From assembly GCF_900103735.1 (NCBI RefSeq), contig NZ_FMXE01000005.1:62001-126000 (forward strand): a DNA stretch of 64,000 nucleotides, given 5' to 3'. Source of the DNA: Algoriphagus alkaliphilus. GTDB taxonomy: Bacteria; Bacteroidota; Bacteroidia; Cytophagales; Cyclobacteriaceae. The translations under genes and the position numbers were made by a program. The first letter of the stretch is position 1, and each line of letters opens with the position of its first letter. The notes under the pieces are model-generated. The model saw nothing but the letters and a program-made list of their open reading frames with translations. It did not search any database and was not told the origin of the DNA. This document shows positions 1 to 8,331 of the stretch, piece after piece.

Positions 1-260
1 ATCCAAAGCTTAGGCACCTCTACTAGCACATTGATAGCAGTAAGGGAGCTAAACACCAATGCTACCGAAAATGCATAACTGATGTACATTGCCCCATAAT
101 AAAAATCGGGCTCGGGATTAAGGTTTGCACCACAGACTTTGCAGTTTTCATTAATGTCCGAAAGATTATGGTAGCTAAATAGACTTACCGAAAAAAGCTT
201 TCCTTCCCGACATTGGGGACAATTCGCGCTGGCAATGGCGAATCCAAGGCTTTTAGACAT
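1..260 (-). CDS. DUF983 family membrane protein (3' end outside window)
   Basis: The 86 visible codons start at an ATG (CAT at 258-260) and run off the left edge. There are two cysteine pairs, C14-PQ-C17 and C40-KV-C43, with a REGKLF segment after the first pair, as in DUF983 proteins. A hydrophobic stretch begins near residue 55 (YGAMYISYAFSVALVF) and should be the first membrane span. DUF983 proteins are small inner-membrane proteins with a cytoplasmic zinc-ribbon-like front and no settled function. The C-terminal part is missing from the window, so the total span count is unknown. Confidence 0.8.
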   Translation of the reverse strand, partial: MSKSLGFAIASANCPQCREGKLFSVSLFSYHNLSDINENCKVCGANLNPEPDFYYGAMYISYAFSVALVFSSLTAINVLVEVPKLW

Positions 261-367
261 GTTTTTTTGCTAATTTATTCTGTAAGGATTCAATGATTTG
301 TGACCAAAGTTACCTCTTCCTTTTGAAGGTTTAACTTTTTTTCAAAAACCCGGGAGAATTCTTTTCG

Positions 368-375
368 TACTTTTG
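368..375 (+). promoter_or_regulatory. Bacteroidota -7 element (TACTTTTG)
   Basis: TACTTTTG fits the Bacteroidota -7 consensus TAnnTTTG. It ends only 3 nt before the ATG at 379, so the transcript would be leaderless or nearly so. No clear -33 TTG lies at the usual spacing. Confidence 0.4.
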
Positions 376-378
376 GAC

Positions 379-780
379 ATGGAAAAAAGAAAAGCAAAAT
401 CATTGATCGGCGACATGCGAACGGGCAGCTGGTCTGAGTTTCTGCTGTTTCTACTCGTGGCCAACTTCATAAATCTCTCTGCGAATTTTTACGAAGGAAA
501 TATTTTCATCACTAAAGGAATGAAAATGGATGATCCCATCGACACCTTTACAGAGTTGATCTTTGAATGGGTCCTAGATGGTAGCAAAGATCTGATTCCT
601 GACAATGGCACTCAACAGGATGACAATTCACTCAAAAAAATCAAACTGGCCTTGATTGAAATACCGGGGATCAAACTTTTTTCTTCCCTGACACTCAAAG
701 AGAGATTCCAGTTTTTTGTTTCGCAAAATATCAGTTCAAGCTATTCTGCATCTGATCCTCCGCCTCCGGATCGTTGCTGA
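379..780 (+). CDS. conserved hypothetical protein, 133 aa
   Basis: A TTG lies two codons upstream in frame, but the ATG at 379 is preferred. The protein has an N-terminal hydrophobic stretch (about residues 18-34), then an acidic segment with DDPID, ELIFEW and IPDNGTQQDD blocks, and ends in a proline-rich tail. This block pattern recalls small uncharacterised Bacteroidota proteins (from memory; no search done). It is followed after 44 nt by a beta-barrel gene on the same strand and may be co-transcribed with it. The hydrophobic stretch could be a signal peptide or a membrane anchor. Function unknown. Confidence 0.7.
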   Translation: MEKRKAKSLIGDMRTGSWSEFLLFLLVANFINLSANFYEGNIFITKGMKMDDPIDTFTELIFEWVLDGSKDLIPDNGTQQDDNSLKKIKLALIEIPGIKLFSSLTLKERFQFFVSQNISSSYSASDPPPPDRC

Positions 781-824
781 TTTTTCGGAATTTCATCCAA
801 AAGCAACAATCAACTTAATTTACC

Positions 825-1709
825 ATGAAAAAAATACTATTCCTTGCCCTATTTGGGTTTGGAAGCTTCTGTGCTTCGGCTCAAGAAGAAATTGATACGC
901 TTAAAGTACACAGGCAAATACTTGACAGCCTATTCATTGAGGAAGTCGAAAAACCAAAAACGTCCCAAAAACCGAAGGTGCTTCATGCGGAACCGCTTTA
1001 CATTGATCTTATCAGGGATTTAGGCGCGAGAAAAGGCGAAAAAGAGTGGAACGTGGGCTTTGGGATGCAGGACAAGCGCCGCTATGACGAATTCCACGCA
1101 CTCATCGAATATGAATGGGCACCAATCGACCGTTTGGGTCTGGAAGTAGAATTGCCTGTAAGTCTATATTCATTCAGAAATGGAAATTCCGAAGGTGCGA
1201 TCCCTGCAAATACGCTGGAATCTATCAAGGTCGCAGGACAATACACTTTCTTGGTTTCCGAGAAGCGAAACACCTCCCTTGCCGTAGGATATATCCATGA
1301 ATTTGCATTAGTGGATTTTGAAAAAATGGGGAAAATGAATGCCTTCAAAGGAAATTTGTTCAACCCCTTCTTTGTAGCCGCAAAGCGATGGGGGAGCAAT
1401 TACCATACCTTGATTTACACCGGTCCAAGGATTGAAAAAGGATATGGAAAGCAGGCCGAAGTTGGATTTGAGACGAATTACAACTTACACTACATGGTTT
1501 CCGGTACACGGAATTTTATTGGGTTGGAATTGAATCAGGAATTCGTGAATGGAAAATCAACTGCAACACTTAGACCCCAAATGCGCCTTGGTCTGGCGGA
1601 AAATCTGATGATAGGAATTGTATCAACCATTCCTGTTGCTCAACCAGACGCAGGTTTAGGATCTTTCGTCAGAATCATTTACGAACCAGGATTCAAAGCG
1701 ATGCATTAA
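825..1709 (+). CDS. predicted outer-membrane beta-barrel protein, 294 aa
   Basis: A clear signal peptide is present (MKKILFLALFGFGSFCASAQ, cleavage after SAQ). The mature part starts with a charged region and a distinctive HAEPLYIDLIRDLGARKGEKEW block near residues 55-75. After that come alternating aromatic/polar strands (for example LGLEVELPVSLYSF, SLAVGYIHEFALV, FIGLELNQEFV) and a C-terminal strand ending FVRIIYEPG, which fits an outer-membrane barrel. The HAEPL-type block recurs in unnamed Bacteroidota outer-membrane proteins, so this is probably a family member without known substrate. No promoter was seen directly upstream, which supports co-transcription with the preceding small gene. 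Confidence 0.75.
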   Translation: MKKILFLALFGFGSFCASAQEEIDTLKVHRQILDSLFIEEVEKPKTSQKPKVLHAEPLYIDLIRDLGARKGEKEWNVGFGMQDKRRYDEFHALIEYEWAPIDRLGLEVELPVSLYSFRNGNSEGAIPANTLESIKVAGQYTFLVSEKRNTSLAVGYIHEFALVDFEKMGKMNAFKGNLFNPFFVAAKRWGSNYHTLIYTGPRIEKGYGKQAEVGFETNYNLHYMVSGTRNFIGLELNQEFVNGKSTATLRPQMRLGLAENLMIGIVSTIPVAQPDAGLGSFVRIIYEPGFKAMH

Positions 1710-1720
1710 TCTTTAATCAA

Positions 1721-1747
1721 AAAAAGGGGCCTTTTATGCCCCTTTTT
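1721..1747. terminator. bidirectional intrinsic terminator
   Basis: A perfect 10-bp stem AAAAAGGGGC / GCCCCTTTTT with a 7-nt loop sits between convergent genes. The A-rich left arm and T-rich right arm let it work on both strands. Its right edge abuts the stop of the minus-strand gene. Confidence 0.8.
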
Positions 1748-1951
1748 CTATCTAAATTCTTCCAGATCGTAGTCTTTCCCTCTACCCCATTGGAGGAGTT
1801 CATGGATCGTGTAGTATTCCAAGGTATCAAGATCTTTGATCTTGAAATTGTCTCCAGCAAGTCGATCCACTATCTGAATCGTACGGATTTCGCCCTGATT
1901 GACAAACCTGTAAACTCTGCCTACCCGAAGGTTGTCCAGTGCGATTGGCAT
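1748..1951 (-). CDS. conserved hypothetical protein, 67 aa
   Basis: This small soluble protein (MPIALDNLRVGRVYRFVN...) has no signal peptide or membrane span. The pattern of short beta strands (RVYRFVN, IRTIQIVDRL, FKIKDLD) suggests a small SH3-like or KOW-like barrel, but no family is recognised. It begins 1 nt after the DUF4920 lipoprotein gene ends, so the two are translationally adjacent and almost certainly one operon. A strong terminator follows immediately. Its size and its place behind another gene argue for a real gene, as does the absence of any credible ORF on the other strand. Confidence 0.65.
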   Translation of the reverse strand: MPIALDNLRVGRVYRFVNQGEIRTIQIVDRLAGDNFKIKDLDTLEYYTIHELLQWGRGKDYDLEEFR

Positions 1952-1952
1952 T

Positions 1953-2477
1953 TTATGCTTTGTCTTTGATTAATACACCTGTGGCTTCAAAGGTGATTTC
2001 ACGCTTTGGTGCTGTAATAGCATCCACCTCTTCTTTTGATTTTCCCTGATCTTCGGCAAAATGTTTTAATGTCTCAACATCAGTTTCAGTCAGCGTTGCA
2101 ACACCTTCAAGTATTATAGGAAATCCCTGTGAATTGGTCGGGATGAAAAATCCATAATCTTTAAATGTAACCCGCATCGGTTCGCCATTTGCCAAATCCA
2201 TCGTAAACCAGCAACCTTTCTTGGTGCAGACTTCTTTGATCTCTCCTGAGATCTTTCCTGTAAAAATTCCGGAGGCCTCCACCACTGTAACCATCTCCGC
2301 AGTGCCAATAACACTATTTTCGGCTAGATCCGCACCGTACCCACCAGGCACCACTTCCACTTCTCCGACAGGCTCAGCTTTAGTGGTAGTTTCGACTTTC
2401 ACAGATTCTGACGGTTTTTGGCAGGAAAAAGAAAGCATTGCAAGGATTAGGACAGATAGTAAGATTGATTTTTTCAT
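1953..2477 (-). CDS. DUF4920 domain lipoprotein, 174 aa
   Basis: A type II signal peptide carries a lipobox ending at Cys19 (LSFSC). A low-complexity Thr/Glu/Val linker follows, then a DUF4920 domain from about residue 48 to the end. The family hallmark VCTKKGCWFTM is present near residues 82-92, with the two cysteines placed as usual. DUF4920 proteins are small envelope proteins of Bacteroidota and some Proteobacteria; their role is unsettled and the Cys pair could bind metal. The gene leads a two-gene operon with the 67-aa protein downstream. A -7-like box lies 20 nt upstream of the start. Confidence 0.85.
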   Translation of the reverse strand: MKKSILLSVLILAMLSFSCQKPSESVKVETTTKAEPVGEVEVVPGGYGADLAENSVIGTAEMVTVVEASGIFTGKISGEIKEVCTKKGCWFTMDLANGEPMRVTFKDYGFFIPTNSQGFPIILEGVATLTETDVETLKHFAEDQGKSKEEVDAITAPKREITFEATGVLIKDKA

Positions 2478-2496
2478 GAAAATTTGAATTTATCTT

Positions 2497-2504
2497 CAAA
2501 AATA
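2497..2504 (-). promoter_or_regulatory. possible -7 element for the DUF4920 operon
   Basis: On the minus strand the sequence reads TATTTTTG, matching TAnnTTTG, 20 nt before the start codon at 2477. No TTG lies at a good -33 spacing, so support is partial. Confidence 0.35.
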
Positions 2505-2665
2505 GCCCAATAGCTCCATCAAGAAAACTGATTTTCAATTTATTTAGCAAATTCCTACAGCGTCATCAAATGTGGGATAGCCCTCGTTTTTTTTGAGATT
2601 TTCGAATGTTTCAAAAGAAAATAAACATTTTTTTTAATAAACCTTCCGATTCTTTAGCATTGCTG

Positions 2666-2673
2666 TAATTTTG
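2666..2673 (+). promoter_or_regulatory. possible -7 element for the serB-serA fusion gene
   Basis: TAATTTTG matches TAnnTTTG and ends 29 nt before the ATG at 2703. No convincing -33 element was found. Confidence 0.4.
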
Positions 2674-2702
2674 TTCAAGTTTAGAAATACGACCCTGCAC
2701 TC

Positions 2703-4595
2703 ATGCCTCAAACCAAAAAGTTTATCATTGATTTTGACAGTACCTTTACCCAAGTGGAAGCCTTGGATATTTTAGGTGAAATAAGTCTGATCAACGACCC
2801 TGAAAAAATCGCAAAACTCCAGTCTATCAAGGACATCACAGATAAAGGAATGGAAGGCTCCATCACCTTTCGGGAAAGCTTGGAACTCCGCTTGGAAATA
2901 CTCAAAGCAAGCAAAACTCAGATCACTGATCTAATTGCAGCGCTGAAACAGAAAGTTTCAAAATCCTTTGAACGTAACAAAGAGTGGCTTCGCGAAAACG
3001 CCAAGGACATCTATATTATTTCCAATGGATTCAGAGACTTTATCCTTCCGATAGTTTCTGAATATGGCATATTAAACGAGAATGTTTTTGCCAATGAATT
3101 TGTCTACGATGAATCCGGGAATATTGTGGACTTCAACCGGGAAAATCCCCTCTCCAAAAACAATGGAAAAGCGGAAACCATTAAAAACGTAAATCTTGAG
3201 GGGGACATTTATGTCATCGGTGATGGATATACCGATTATGAAATCAAAGCATCGGGCCTTGCCAACAAGTTTTATGCATTTACAGAAAACGTTCACCGTC
3301 CTAAAGTAGTTAGTCAGGCGGATCATATTGCTCCTAGTTTTGACGAAATCCTTTACATCAATAAGTTGAATACGAAATTTTCTTACCCAAAAAGTCGCAT
3401 TAAAGTTCTCCTGCTTGAGAATGTACATCCAATAGGAATACAAATTCTTCAAGATGAAGGATATGAGGTTGAGGTTATCTCCAGTGCCCTCAGTGAAGAG
3501 GAACTGTGTGAGAAAATCAAAACGGTCTCAATTTTGGGAATCCGGTCAAAAACCAACGTGACCAAGAAGGTGCTGGAAAATGCCAATCGGCTTTTGGCTA
3601 TCGGAGCTTTCTGTATCGGAACAAACCAGATAGATTTAGAAACCTGTCAAGAAAAAGGGATTGCGGTTTTCAACGCTCCTTTCTCCAATACGCGCTCTGT
3701 GGTCGAAATGGCTATTGCGGAAATTATTTTTCTAATGCGCCGCTTTCAGGATAAATCTGTCGGAATGCATCAAGGAAATTGGGACAAATCAGCTACCGGT
3801 TCTTTTGAAATAAGAGGCAAAAAACTCGGAATCATCGGTTATGGAAATATCGGCGCACAACTGTCTGTCTTGGCAGAAAACATGGGCATGAACGTTTTCT
3901 ATTACGATGTAATTGAAAAGCTTGCCTTGGGAAATGCTACAAAAGTTGATTCCTTGGATGAGTTGCTCGCTACCTGTGATATGATCTCCCTCCATGTCGA
4001 TGGACGAAAAGACAACAATCGTCTGATTGATGGGGAAAAGATCAGAAAAATGAAACCAGGTGCCATTTTAGTAAACCTGAGCCGTGGACATGTGGTGGAT
4101 ATTCCAGCTTTGCGGGACGCGATACTTTCCGGTCATTTGGCAGGATGCGCAGTTGACGTTTTCCCTGAGGAACCAAAAAACAACAATGAATCCTTTGAAT
4201 CCGAATTGAAGGGGTTGCCAAACACTATTTTGACCCCCCACATTGGCGGTAGCACCTTGGAGGCACAGGAAAATATTGCGCGGTTTGTTCCCGGCAAAAT
4301 CATGGAATACATCAACACGGGCAACACCTATAATTCGGTCAACTTCCCGAATATTCAGTTGCCATTCCTGAAAAATGCACACCGCTTGATTCACATTCAC
4401 CATAATGAGCCCGGTGTTTTGGCTAAAATCAATCAGGTACTTGCCAACTACAACATCAACATTGTCGGTCAATACCTGAAGACCAATGAAAAAATCGGTT
4501 ATGTGATCACGGACATTGACAAGGTGTATGAAGCCGAAGCGATTGAGACGTTAAAGACCATACCCGGAACAATCAGGTTTAGGACGCTTTATTGA
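2703..4595 (+). CDS. serA: fused HAD phosphatase (SerB-like) and D-3-phosphoglycerate dehydrogenase (SerA)
   Basis: This 630-aa protein joins two serine-pathway activities. Residues 1-220 form a HAD-IB phosphatase: motif I DFDST with D10 and D12, motif II SNG near residue 108, and motif IV GDGYTD with D174 and D178, as in phosphoserine phosphatase. Residues 235-550 form a D-isomer 2-hydroxyacid dehydrogenase with the NAD motif G379-Y-G-N-I-G384, a catalytic Arg in NLSRG and His513 in TPHIGG. Residues 560-630 form an ACT domain (HHNEPGVLAKI), the usual site of serine feedback. The fusion could catalyse the first and last steps of serine synthesis; serC is not in the window. Phosphatase activity on phosphoserine is inferred from motif content only. 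Confidence 0.9.
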   Translation: MPQTKKFIIDFDSTFTQVEALDILGEISLINDPEKIAKLQSIKDITDKGMEGSITFRESLELRLEILKASKTQITDLIAALKQKVSKSFERNKEWLRENAKDIYIISNGFRDFILPIVSEYGILNENVFANEFVYDESGNIVDFNRENPLSKNNGKAETIKNVNLEGDIYVIGDGYTDYEIKASGLANKFYAFTENVHRPKVVSQADHIAPSFDEILYINKLNTKFSYPKSRIKVLLLENVHPIGIQILQDEGYEVEVISSALSEEELCEKIKTVSILGIRSKTNVTKKVLENANRLLAIGAFCIGTNQIDLETCQEKGIAVFNAPFSNTRSVVEMAIAEIIFLMRRFQDKSVGMHQGNWDKSATGSFEIRGKKLGIIGYGNIGAQLSVLAENMGMNVFYYDVIEKLALGNATKVDSLDELLATCDMISLHVDGRKDNNRLIDGEKIRKMKPGAILVNLSRGHVVDIPALRDAILSGHLAGCAVDVFPEEPKNNNESFESELKGLPNTILTPHIGGSTLEAQENIARFVPGKIMEYINTGNTYNSVNFPNIQLPFLKNAHRLIHIHHNEPGVLAKINQVLANYNINIVGQYLKTNEKIGYVITDIDKVYEAEAIETLKTIPGTIRFRTLY

Positions 4596-4610
4596 TTTCA
4601 CTTTGGCTGG

Positions 4611-4650
4611 AAACGACAAAAGCCCCGAATAATCGGGGCTTTTGTCGTTT
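4611..4650. terminator. strong bidirectional terminator
   Basis: A perfect 18-bp stem (left arm 4611-4628, right arm 4633-4650) has a 4-nt ATAA loop. The core is AAAAGCCCCGA / TCGGGGCTTTT. It lies between convergent serA and rfbB. Confidence 0.9.
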
Positions 4651-4668
4651 TAATCAAATATCAACCAT

Positions 4669-5724
4669 TTATCTGGTTTCGTAAAGGGTTGAATAGTATG
4701 TCTGATACGCTCCCGAGGTCACGTGTTCCAGCCATTCCTCATTGGTTAGGTACCAATCAATGGTAATATCAATCCCCTCGTCAAACTGCAAACTAGGCTC
4801 CCAACCCAGTTCTTTTTGGATTTTAGCCGCATCGATGGCATAGCGGAGATCATGCCCTGCACGGTCGGTGACATAGGTAATCAGTTGTTCAGATGTTCCT
4901 ACTTCACGTCCAAGTTTTTCGTCCATCTTTTTGCAAAGCAACTTGACGATGTCAATATTTTTCCACTCGTTGAATCCGCCTATGTTGTAGGTTTCTCCTG
5001 ATTTTCCTTTGTGAAACACCATATCAATAGCACGTGCATGATCCTTTACAAACAACCAATCACGCACATTTTCCCCCTTTCCATAAACGGGAAGAGGCTT
5101 CATAGTTTTGATATTGTTGATGCAGAGAGGAATCAACTTCTCCGGAAAATGATTGGGACCGTAGTTATTGGAACAGTTGGAGACCACGGTCTTCATTTTG
5201 TAGGTATTTGCATAAGCCCGAACAAAATGGTCTGAAGCAGCCTTGGAAGCGGAATAAGGCGACTGGGGATCGTAGGCTGTAGTTTCCAAAAAGAACCCTC
5301 CATCATGCAGCGAACCATAAACTTCATCTGTGGAAACATGATAAAACAGATGGCTTTCCAATTCCCCTGCCCAAGCTTTCTTAGCCGAATTGAGCAGATT
5401 TACCGTCCCAAAAACGTTGGTTTTCACAAAAGCCATAGGGTCTGAGATGGATCGATCCACGTGAGATTCTGCGGCCAAGTGGATTACGTCAGAGATCTGA
5501 TGCTTCGCAAAAATCAAATCGAGCGCATCAGCATCTTGAATATCTACTTTTTCGAAAATATAATTTGCGGCATTTTCGACCTCTTTTAGGTTTTCCAAAT
5601 TACCTGCATAAGTGAGCGCATCCAGATTAACAATTTTATAATCTGGATACTTGGTCACGAAAAGACGCACCACATGGCAACCGATAAATCCGGCACCTCC
5701 TGTGATCAGGATTGATTTTGACAT
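4669..5724 (-). CDS. rfbB: dTDP-glucose 4,6-dehydratase
   Basis: This 351-aa extended short-chain dehydrogenase converts dTDP-glucose to dTDP-4-keto-6-deoxyglucose for rhamnose-type sugars. The N-terminal nucleotide motif is GGAGFIG. The dehydratase-specific T132-D133-E134 triad (VSTDEVYG) and the YSASK catalytic Tyr/Lys pair are present, as is the SHVDRSI block. An in-frame upstream start would add 11 residues and overlap the next gene; the ATG at 5724 puts the start right before the GGAGFIG fold and 5 nt after the upstream gene ends. It is the last gene of a minus-strand sugar-nucleotide set with the epimerase and the GT4. rfbA, rfbC and rfbD are not in the window. Confidence 0.92.
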   Translation of the reverse strand: MSKSILITGGAGFIGCHVVRLFVTKYPDYKIVNLDALTYAGNLENLKEVENAANYIFEKVDIQDADALDLIFAKHQISDVIHLAAESHVDRSISDPMAFVKTNVFGTVNLLNSAKKAWAGELESHLFYHVSTDEVYGSLHDGGFFLETTAYDPQSPYSASKAASDHFVRAYANTYKMKTVVSNCSNNYGPNHFPEKLIPLCINNIKTMKPLPVYGKGENVRDWLFVKDHARAIDMVFHKGKSGETYNIGGFNEWKNIDIVKLLCKKMDEKLGREVGTSEQLITYVTDRAGHDLRYAIDAAKIQKELGWEPSLQFDEGIDITIDWYLTNEEWLEHVTSGAYQTYYSTLYETR

Positions 5725-5729
5725 AAATT

Positions 5730-6782
5730 TTATTTTTTGTAATACGCTAAATACCAATCTGTAAAGGCCTTTACTCCTTCTTCAATTGGAGTAGCGGGCT
5801 TATAACCTGTATCCCGTACCAAATCAGTCACATCAGCGTGAGATGCTGGTACATCACCAGGTTGCAAAGGCAATAGTTCCATTTTGGCAGTTTTCCCAAG
5901 TCCCTTCTCCACAGCTTTGATGTAATCAATCAACAAAACGGGATCAGAGTTACCGATGTTATACACTTTATATGGTGCTTTGGAACTACCCGGATCAGGA
6001 TTTTGAGGATCAAAATCAGCATTTGGGCCTGCAGGCCGATCAGCGACTTTAACCACCCCTTCCACTATGTCATCGATGAAAGTAAAATCCCGCTTCATAT
6101 TTCCATAATTGAAAACCTGAATAGGTTCGCCTTTCAAGATCGCCTCAGTAAATAAAAATAAAGCCATATCCGGTCTTCCCCATGGGCCATAAACAGTAAA
6201 AAAGCGCAAGCCAGTTGTCGGAAGTCCAAATAGATGGCTGTACGTATGGGCCATCAATTCGTTGGCCTTTTTGGATGCTGCATAGAGCGAAATCGGATGA
6301 TCAACAGTATCTGAGGTAGAAAAAGGCATTTTCTCATTTGATCCATACACCGAACTTGAGCTGGCATAGACTAAATGCTTTACCGCGTGAAATCTGCATC
6401 CCTCCAAAATATTGAGAAATGCCATGATATTGGACTCAATGTACACTTCCGGATGAGACAAAGAATGCCTTACTCCTGCCTGTGCTGCCAAATGAATGAC
6501 CACATCAAATTTTTCCTGTTCGAAAAGTGCCATCAAAGGCTCTTTTTGAGCTAAATCCAGCTGTATAAACCGATAGGTTTTTTGGGTAGTTGACTGTACC
6601 AATATCCCTCTTTCAATTTCAGACTTTGGAATTCCCCGGTATTCAAGTCGGGAATATTTTAGATTGACATCATAATAGTCATTGATAATATCCAGTCCGA
6701 CAACTTCATCTCCGCGATCGATTAATTTTTGTGCAACATGAAATCCAATAAATCCGGCCACTCCGGTCACGAGATACTTCAT
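5730..6782 (-). CDS. NAD-dependent epimerase, UDP-glucuronate 4-epimerase type
   Basis: This 350-aa extended SDR has TGVAGFIG at the N-terminus, a DIINDYYDVNLK block, the SSSSVYG substrate loop and a YAASKKANE catalytic Tyr/Lys motif. The segments GLRFFTVYGPWGRPDMALF and RDFTFIDDIVEGV are typical of the CapI/LspL group that interconverts UDP-glucuronate and UDP-galacturonate. It precedes rfbB by 5 nt and probably shares its transcript, which suggests cell-surface polysaccharide synthesis. UDP-glucose 4-epimerase activity cannot be excluded from sequence alone, but the RPDMALF segment favours the uronate group. Confidence 0.85.
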   Translation of the reverse strand: MKYLVTGVAGFIGFHVAQKLIDRGDEVVGLDIINDYYDVNLKYSRLEYRGIPKSEIERGILVQSTTQKTYRFIQLDLAQKEPLMALFEQEKFDVVIHLAAQAGVRHSLSHPEVYIESNIMAFLNILEGCRFHAVKHLVYASSSSVYGSNEKMPFSTSDTVDHPISLYAASKKANELMAHTYSHLFGLPTTGLRFFTVYGPWGRPDMALFLFTEAILKGEPIQVFNYGNMKRDFTFIDDIVEGVVKVADRPAGPNADFDPQNPDPGSSKAPYKVYNIGNSDPVLLIDYIKAVEKGLGKTAKMELLPLQPGDVPASHADVTDLVRDTGYKPATPIEEGVKAFTDWYLAYYKK

Positions 6783-6824
6783 AGGGAAGTTTGATAATTA
6801 AAACTGTAAACTTTCAAATATATA

Positions 6825-7991
6825 TTATTCAGCTGTCTTGGCACTGCTTAGCAGGCGCTGGTAATTGTTGAAAATTTCTTTTTGAAGAAAATTCCGGTCA
6901 TAATTATTAATTATTTCATCATAAAGATTTGCGGCATAATATGCCATTTTATCGCGCTTTACAAATCCAAACTCCAAGGCTTCTTTTAAAACTAAAGCGT
7001 CTTTGACCGGAAAAATCAATCCTGTTTTTTGCTGTGCAATAATGTCTGTGTTACCGATAATATCAGAACAAATCACCGGAACCTGCATCGCTCCTGCCTC
7101 AAGGATCACATTTGGAAATCCCTCACGATGCGAAGGATGCACTAAAACATCTGCTAAGGCAAGGTAGTGTGCTACATGATCAGACCAATCAATCTGAATG
7201 ATTCTTGGGTGATCTTGAATAGTCTGGACAGTTTCGGGGGAAAGTGGATCCAAATCCTGTTCAAAAGCACCTAAAAGAACCAGCTTTGATTTATTGACGA
7301 TTTTGGAATTCAGAAAGGCAGCTACCAATTCCTCAATTCCCTTATCCTTCACCAACCTCCCTACAGAAAGTATGATATAGTCATCCTCTCCGGGCATAAT
7401 TCGCATAGTAGCGGCTACTAGATGATTTTCTTTTAAGACATCTCGGTTGAATTTTTCAAGATCAACACCATTTGAGGAGCCTTTACCGATGATTCGAAGT
7501 TTATATTCGGAGCAAAGTTCTTTCTGTAAAACAAATTTCCGAAGCCCCACGGAATTCGGCCACACCTCAGTAGCATTTGAATAAGTCCATTTCTCTATGG
7601 ACTCGAGTAAAGTTTTCTTTCTTCCCCCGGCTGCCATTGCCGGAATTCCGGCTAAAGTATGAATTCTAATAGTGACCCCTGCAAGATTTGCAGCGATCAT
7701 TCCCAGCAAGCCCGCCTTGGGAGTATGTGTATGCACAATGTCAGGTTTTTCTCGTCTAAAAAGTTGAATGAGTTTCCAAATACATCGCAAATCATCCAAT
7801 GGAGTAATTCGCCTTGTAAATGGAATTACTTCATGACGAACGCCTTCATTCTTAATAGCCTGAGCGACTTCCCGTCCATCTGCACTGACCATGATCACCT
7901 CCCAGCCTTGAGTTTTCATATAACTCATTTGCCCAGCTAGCAAAAGTTTCAGTGATAAAGGTACTGTGGTGATTCGGATTAGTTTCGGCAT
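6825..7991 (-). CDS. glycosyltransferase family 4 (GT-B fold)
   Basis: This 388-aa protein has two Rossmann-like halves and no signal peptide. The N-terminal half has the acceptor-side DIVHTHTPKAGLLG block. The C-terminal half has ILSVGRLVKDKGIEELV and the nucleotide-sugar motif HPSHREGFPNVILEAGA, with the E-x7-E pattern of GT4 retaining transferases. A TTG codon sits just before the chosen ATG. It is 42 nt upstream of the epimerase gene in the same direction, so the three genes look like part of a polysaccharide assembly group. The transferred sugar cannot be predicted. Confidence 0.85.
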   Translation of the reverse strand: MPKLIRITTVPLSLKLLLAGQMSYMKTQGWEVIMVSADGREVAQAIKNEGVRHEVIPFTRRITPLDDLRCIWKLIQLFRREKPDIVHTHTPKAGLLGMIAANLAGVTIRIHTLAGIPAMAAGGRKKTLLESIEKWTYSNATEVWPNSVGLRKFVLQKELCSEYKLRIIGKGSSNGVDLEKFNRDVLKENHLVAATMRIMPGEDDYIILSVGRLVKDKGIEELVAAFLNSKIVNKSKLVLLGAFEQDLDPLSPETVQTIQDHPRIIQIDWSDHVAHYLALADVLVHPSHREGFPNVILEAGAMQVPVICSDIIGNTDIIAQQKTGLIFPVKDALVLKEALEFGFVKRDKMAYYAANLYDEIINNYDRNFLQKEIFNNYQRLLSSAKTAE

Positions 7992-8012
7992 CAAAAAAGA
8001 TTTCTAAAGGTG

Positions 8013-8020
8013 CAAAGGTA
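8013..8020 (-). promoter_or_regulatory. possible -7 element for the GT4/epimerase/rfbB genes
   Basis: The minus strand reads TACCTTTG, 21 nt before the start at 7991. It fits TAnnTTTG; no TTG was found at -33 spacing. Confidence 0.4.
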
Positions 8021-8117
8021 AACTTTTAACGCGGTATCGGTGCTAAAATTTCCACAGTTACACTTAAAAACCAAGCCAAAATCAATAGCGAAGGCAATTT
8101 AATACTGTCCAATATTT

Positions 8118-8324
8118 TTAGCCATAATCCCCTTCTTCCAATTCAAATATCTCTTCCAAAGCTATTTCAAACACCCTTGCAATCTTTAATGCCAAAACCG
8201 TCGATGGCACATATTTCCCTGCTTCGATGGAGTTAATGGTTTGTCTGGAAACTTGCACTTTTTCAGCTAAATCTTGCTGAGTTAGATCTTTTTTTGCCCG
8301 TTCTACTTTTATGGAATTCTTCAT
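8118..8324 (-). CDS. small XRE-family DNA-binding protein, 68 aa
   Basis: The protein is almost only a helix-turn-helix domain: DLTQQDLAEKVQVSRQTINSIEAGKYVPS, with the classic recognition helix VSRQTINSIE, followed by an acidic tail (EEIFELEEGDYG). It resembles the YozG/YgzD-type Cro/C1 regulators that lie beside small membrane-protein genes. A longer reading frame extends upstream, but that part overlaps the membrane protein gene in another frame and is rejected. It starts 7 nt after that gene ends, so it is the third gene of an operon with two related membrane proteins. It probably autoregulates this operon (inference). Confidence 0.85.
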   Translation of the reverse strand: MKNSIKVERAKKDLTQQDLAEKVQVSRQTINSIEAGKYVPSTVLALKIARVFEIALEEIFELEEGDYG

Positions 8325-8331
8325 ATCGGCA

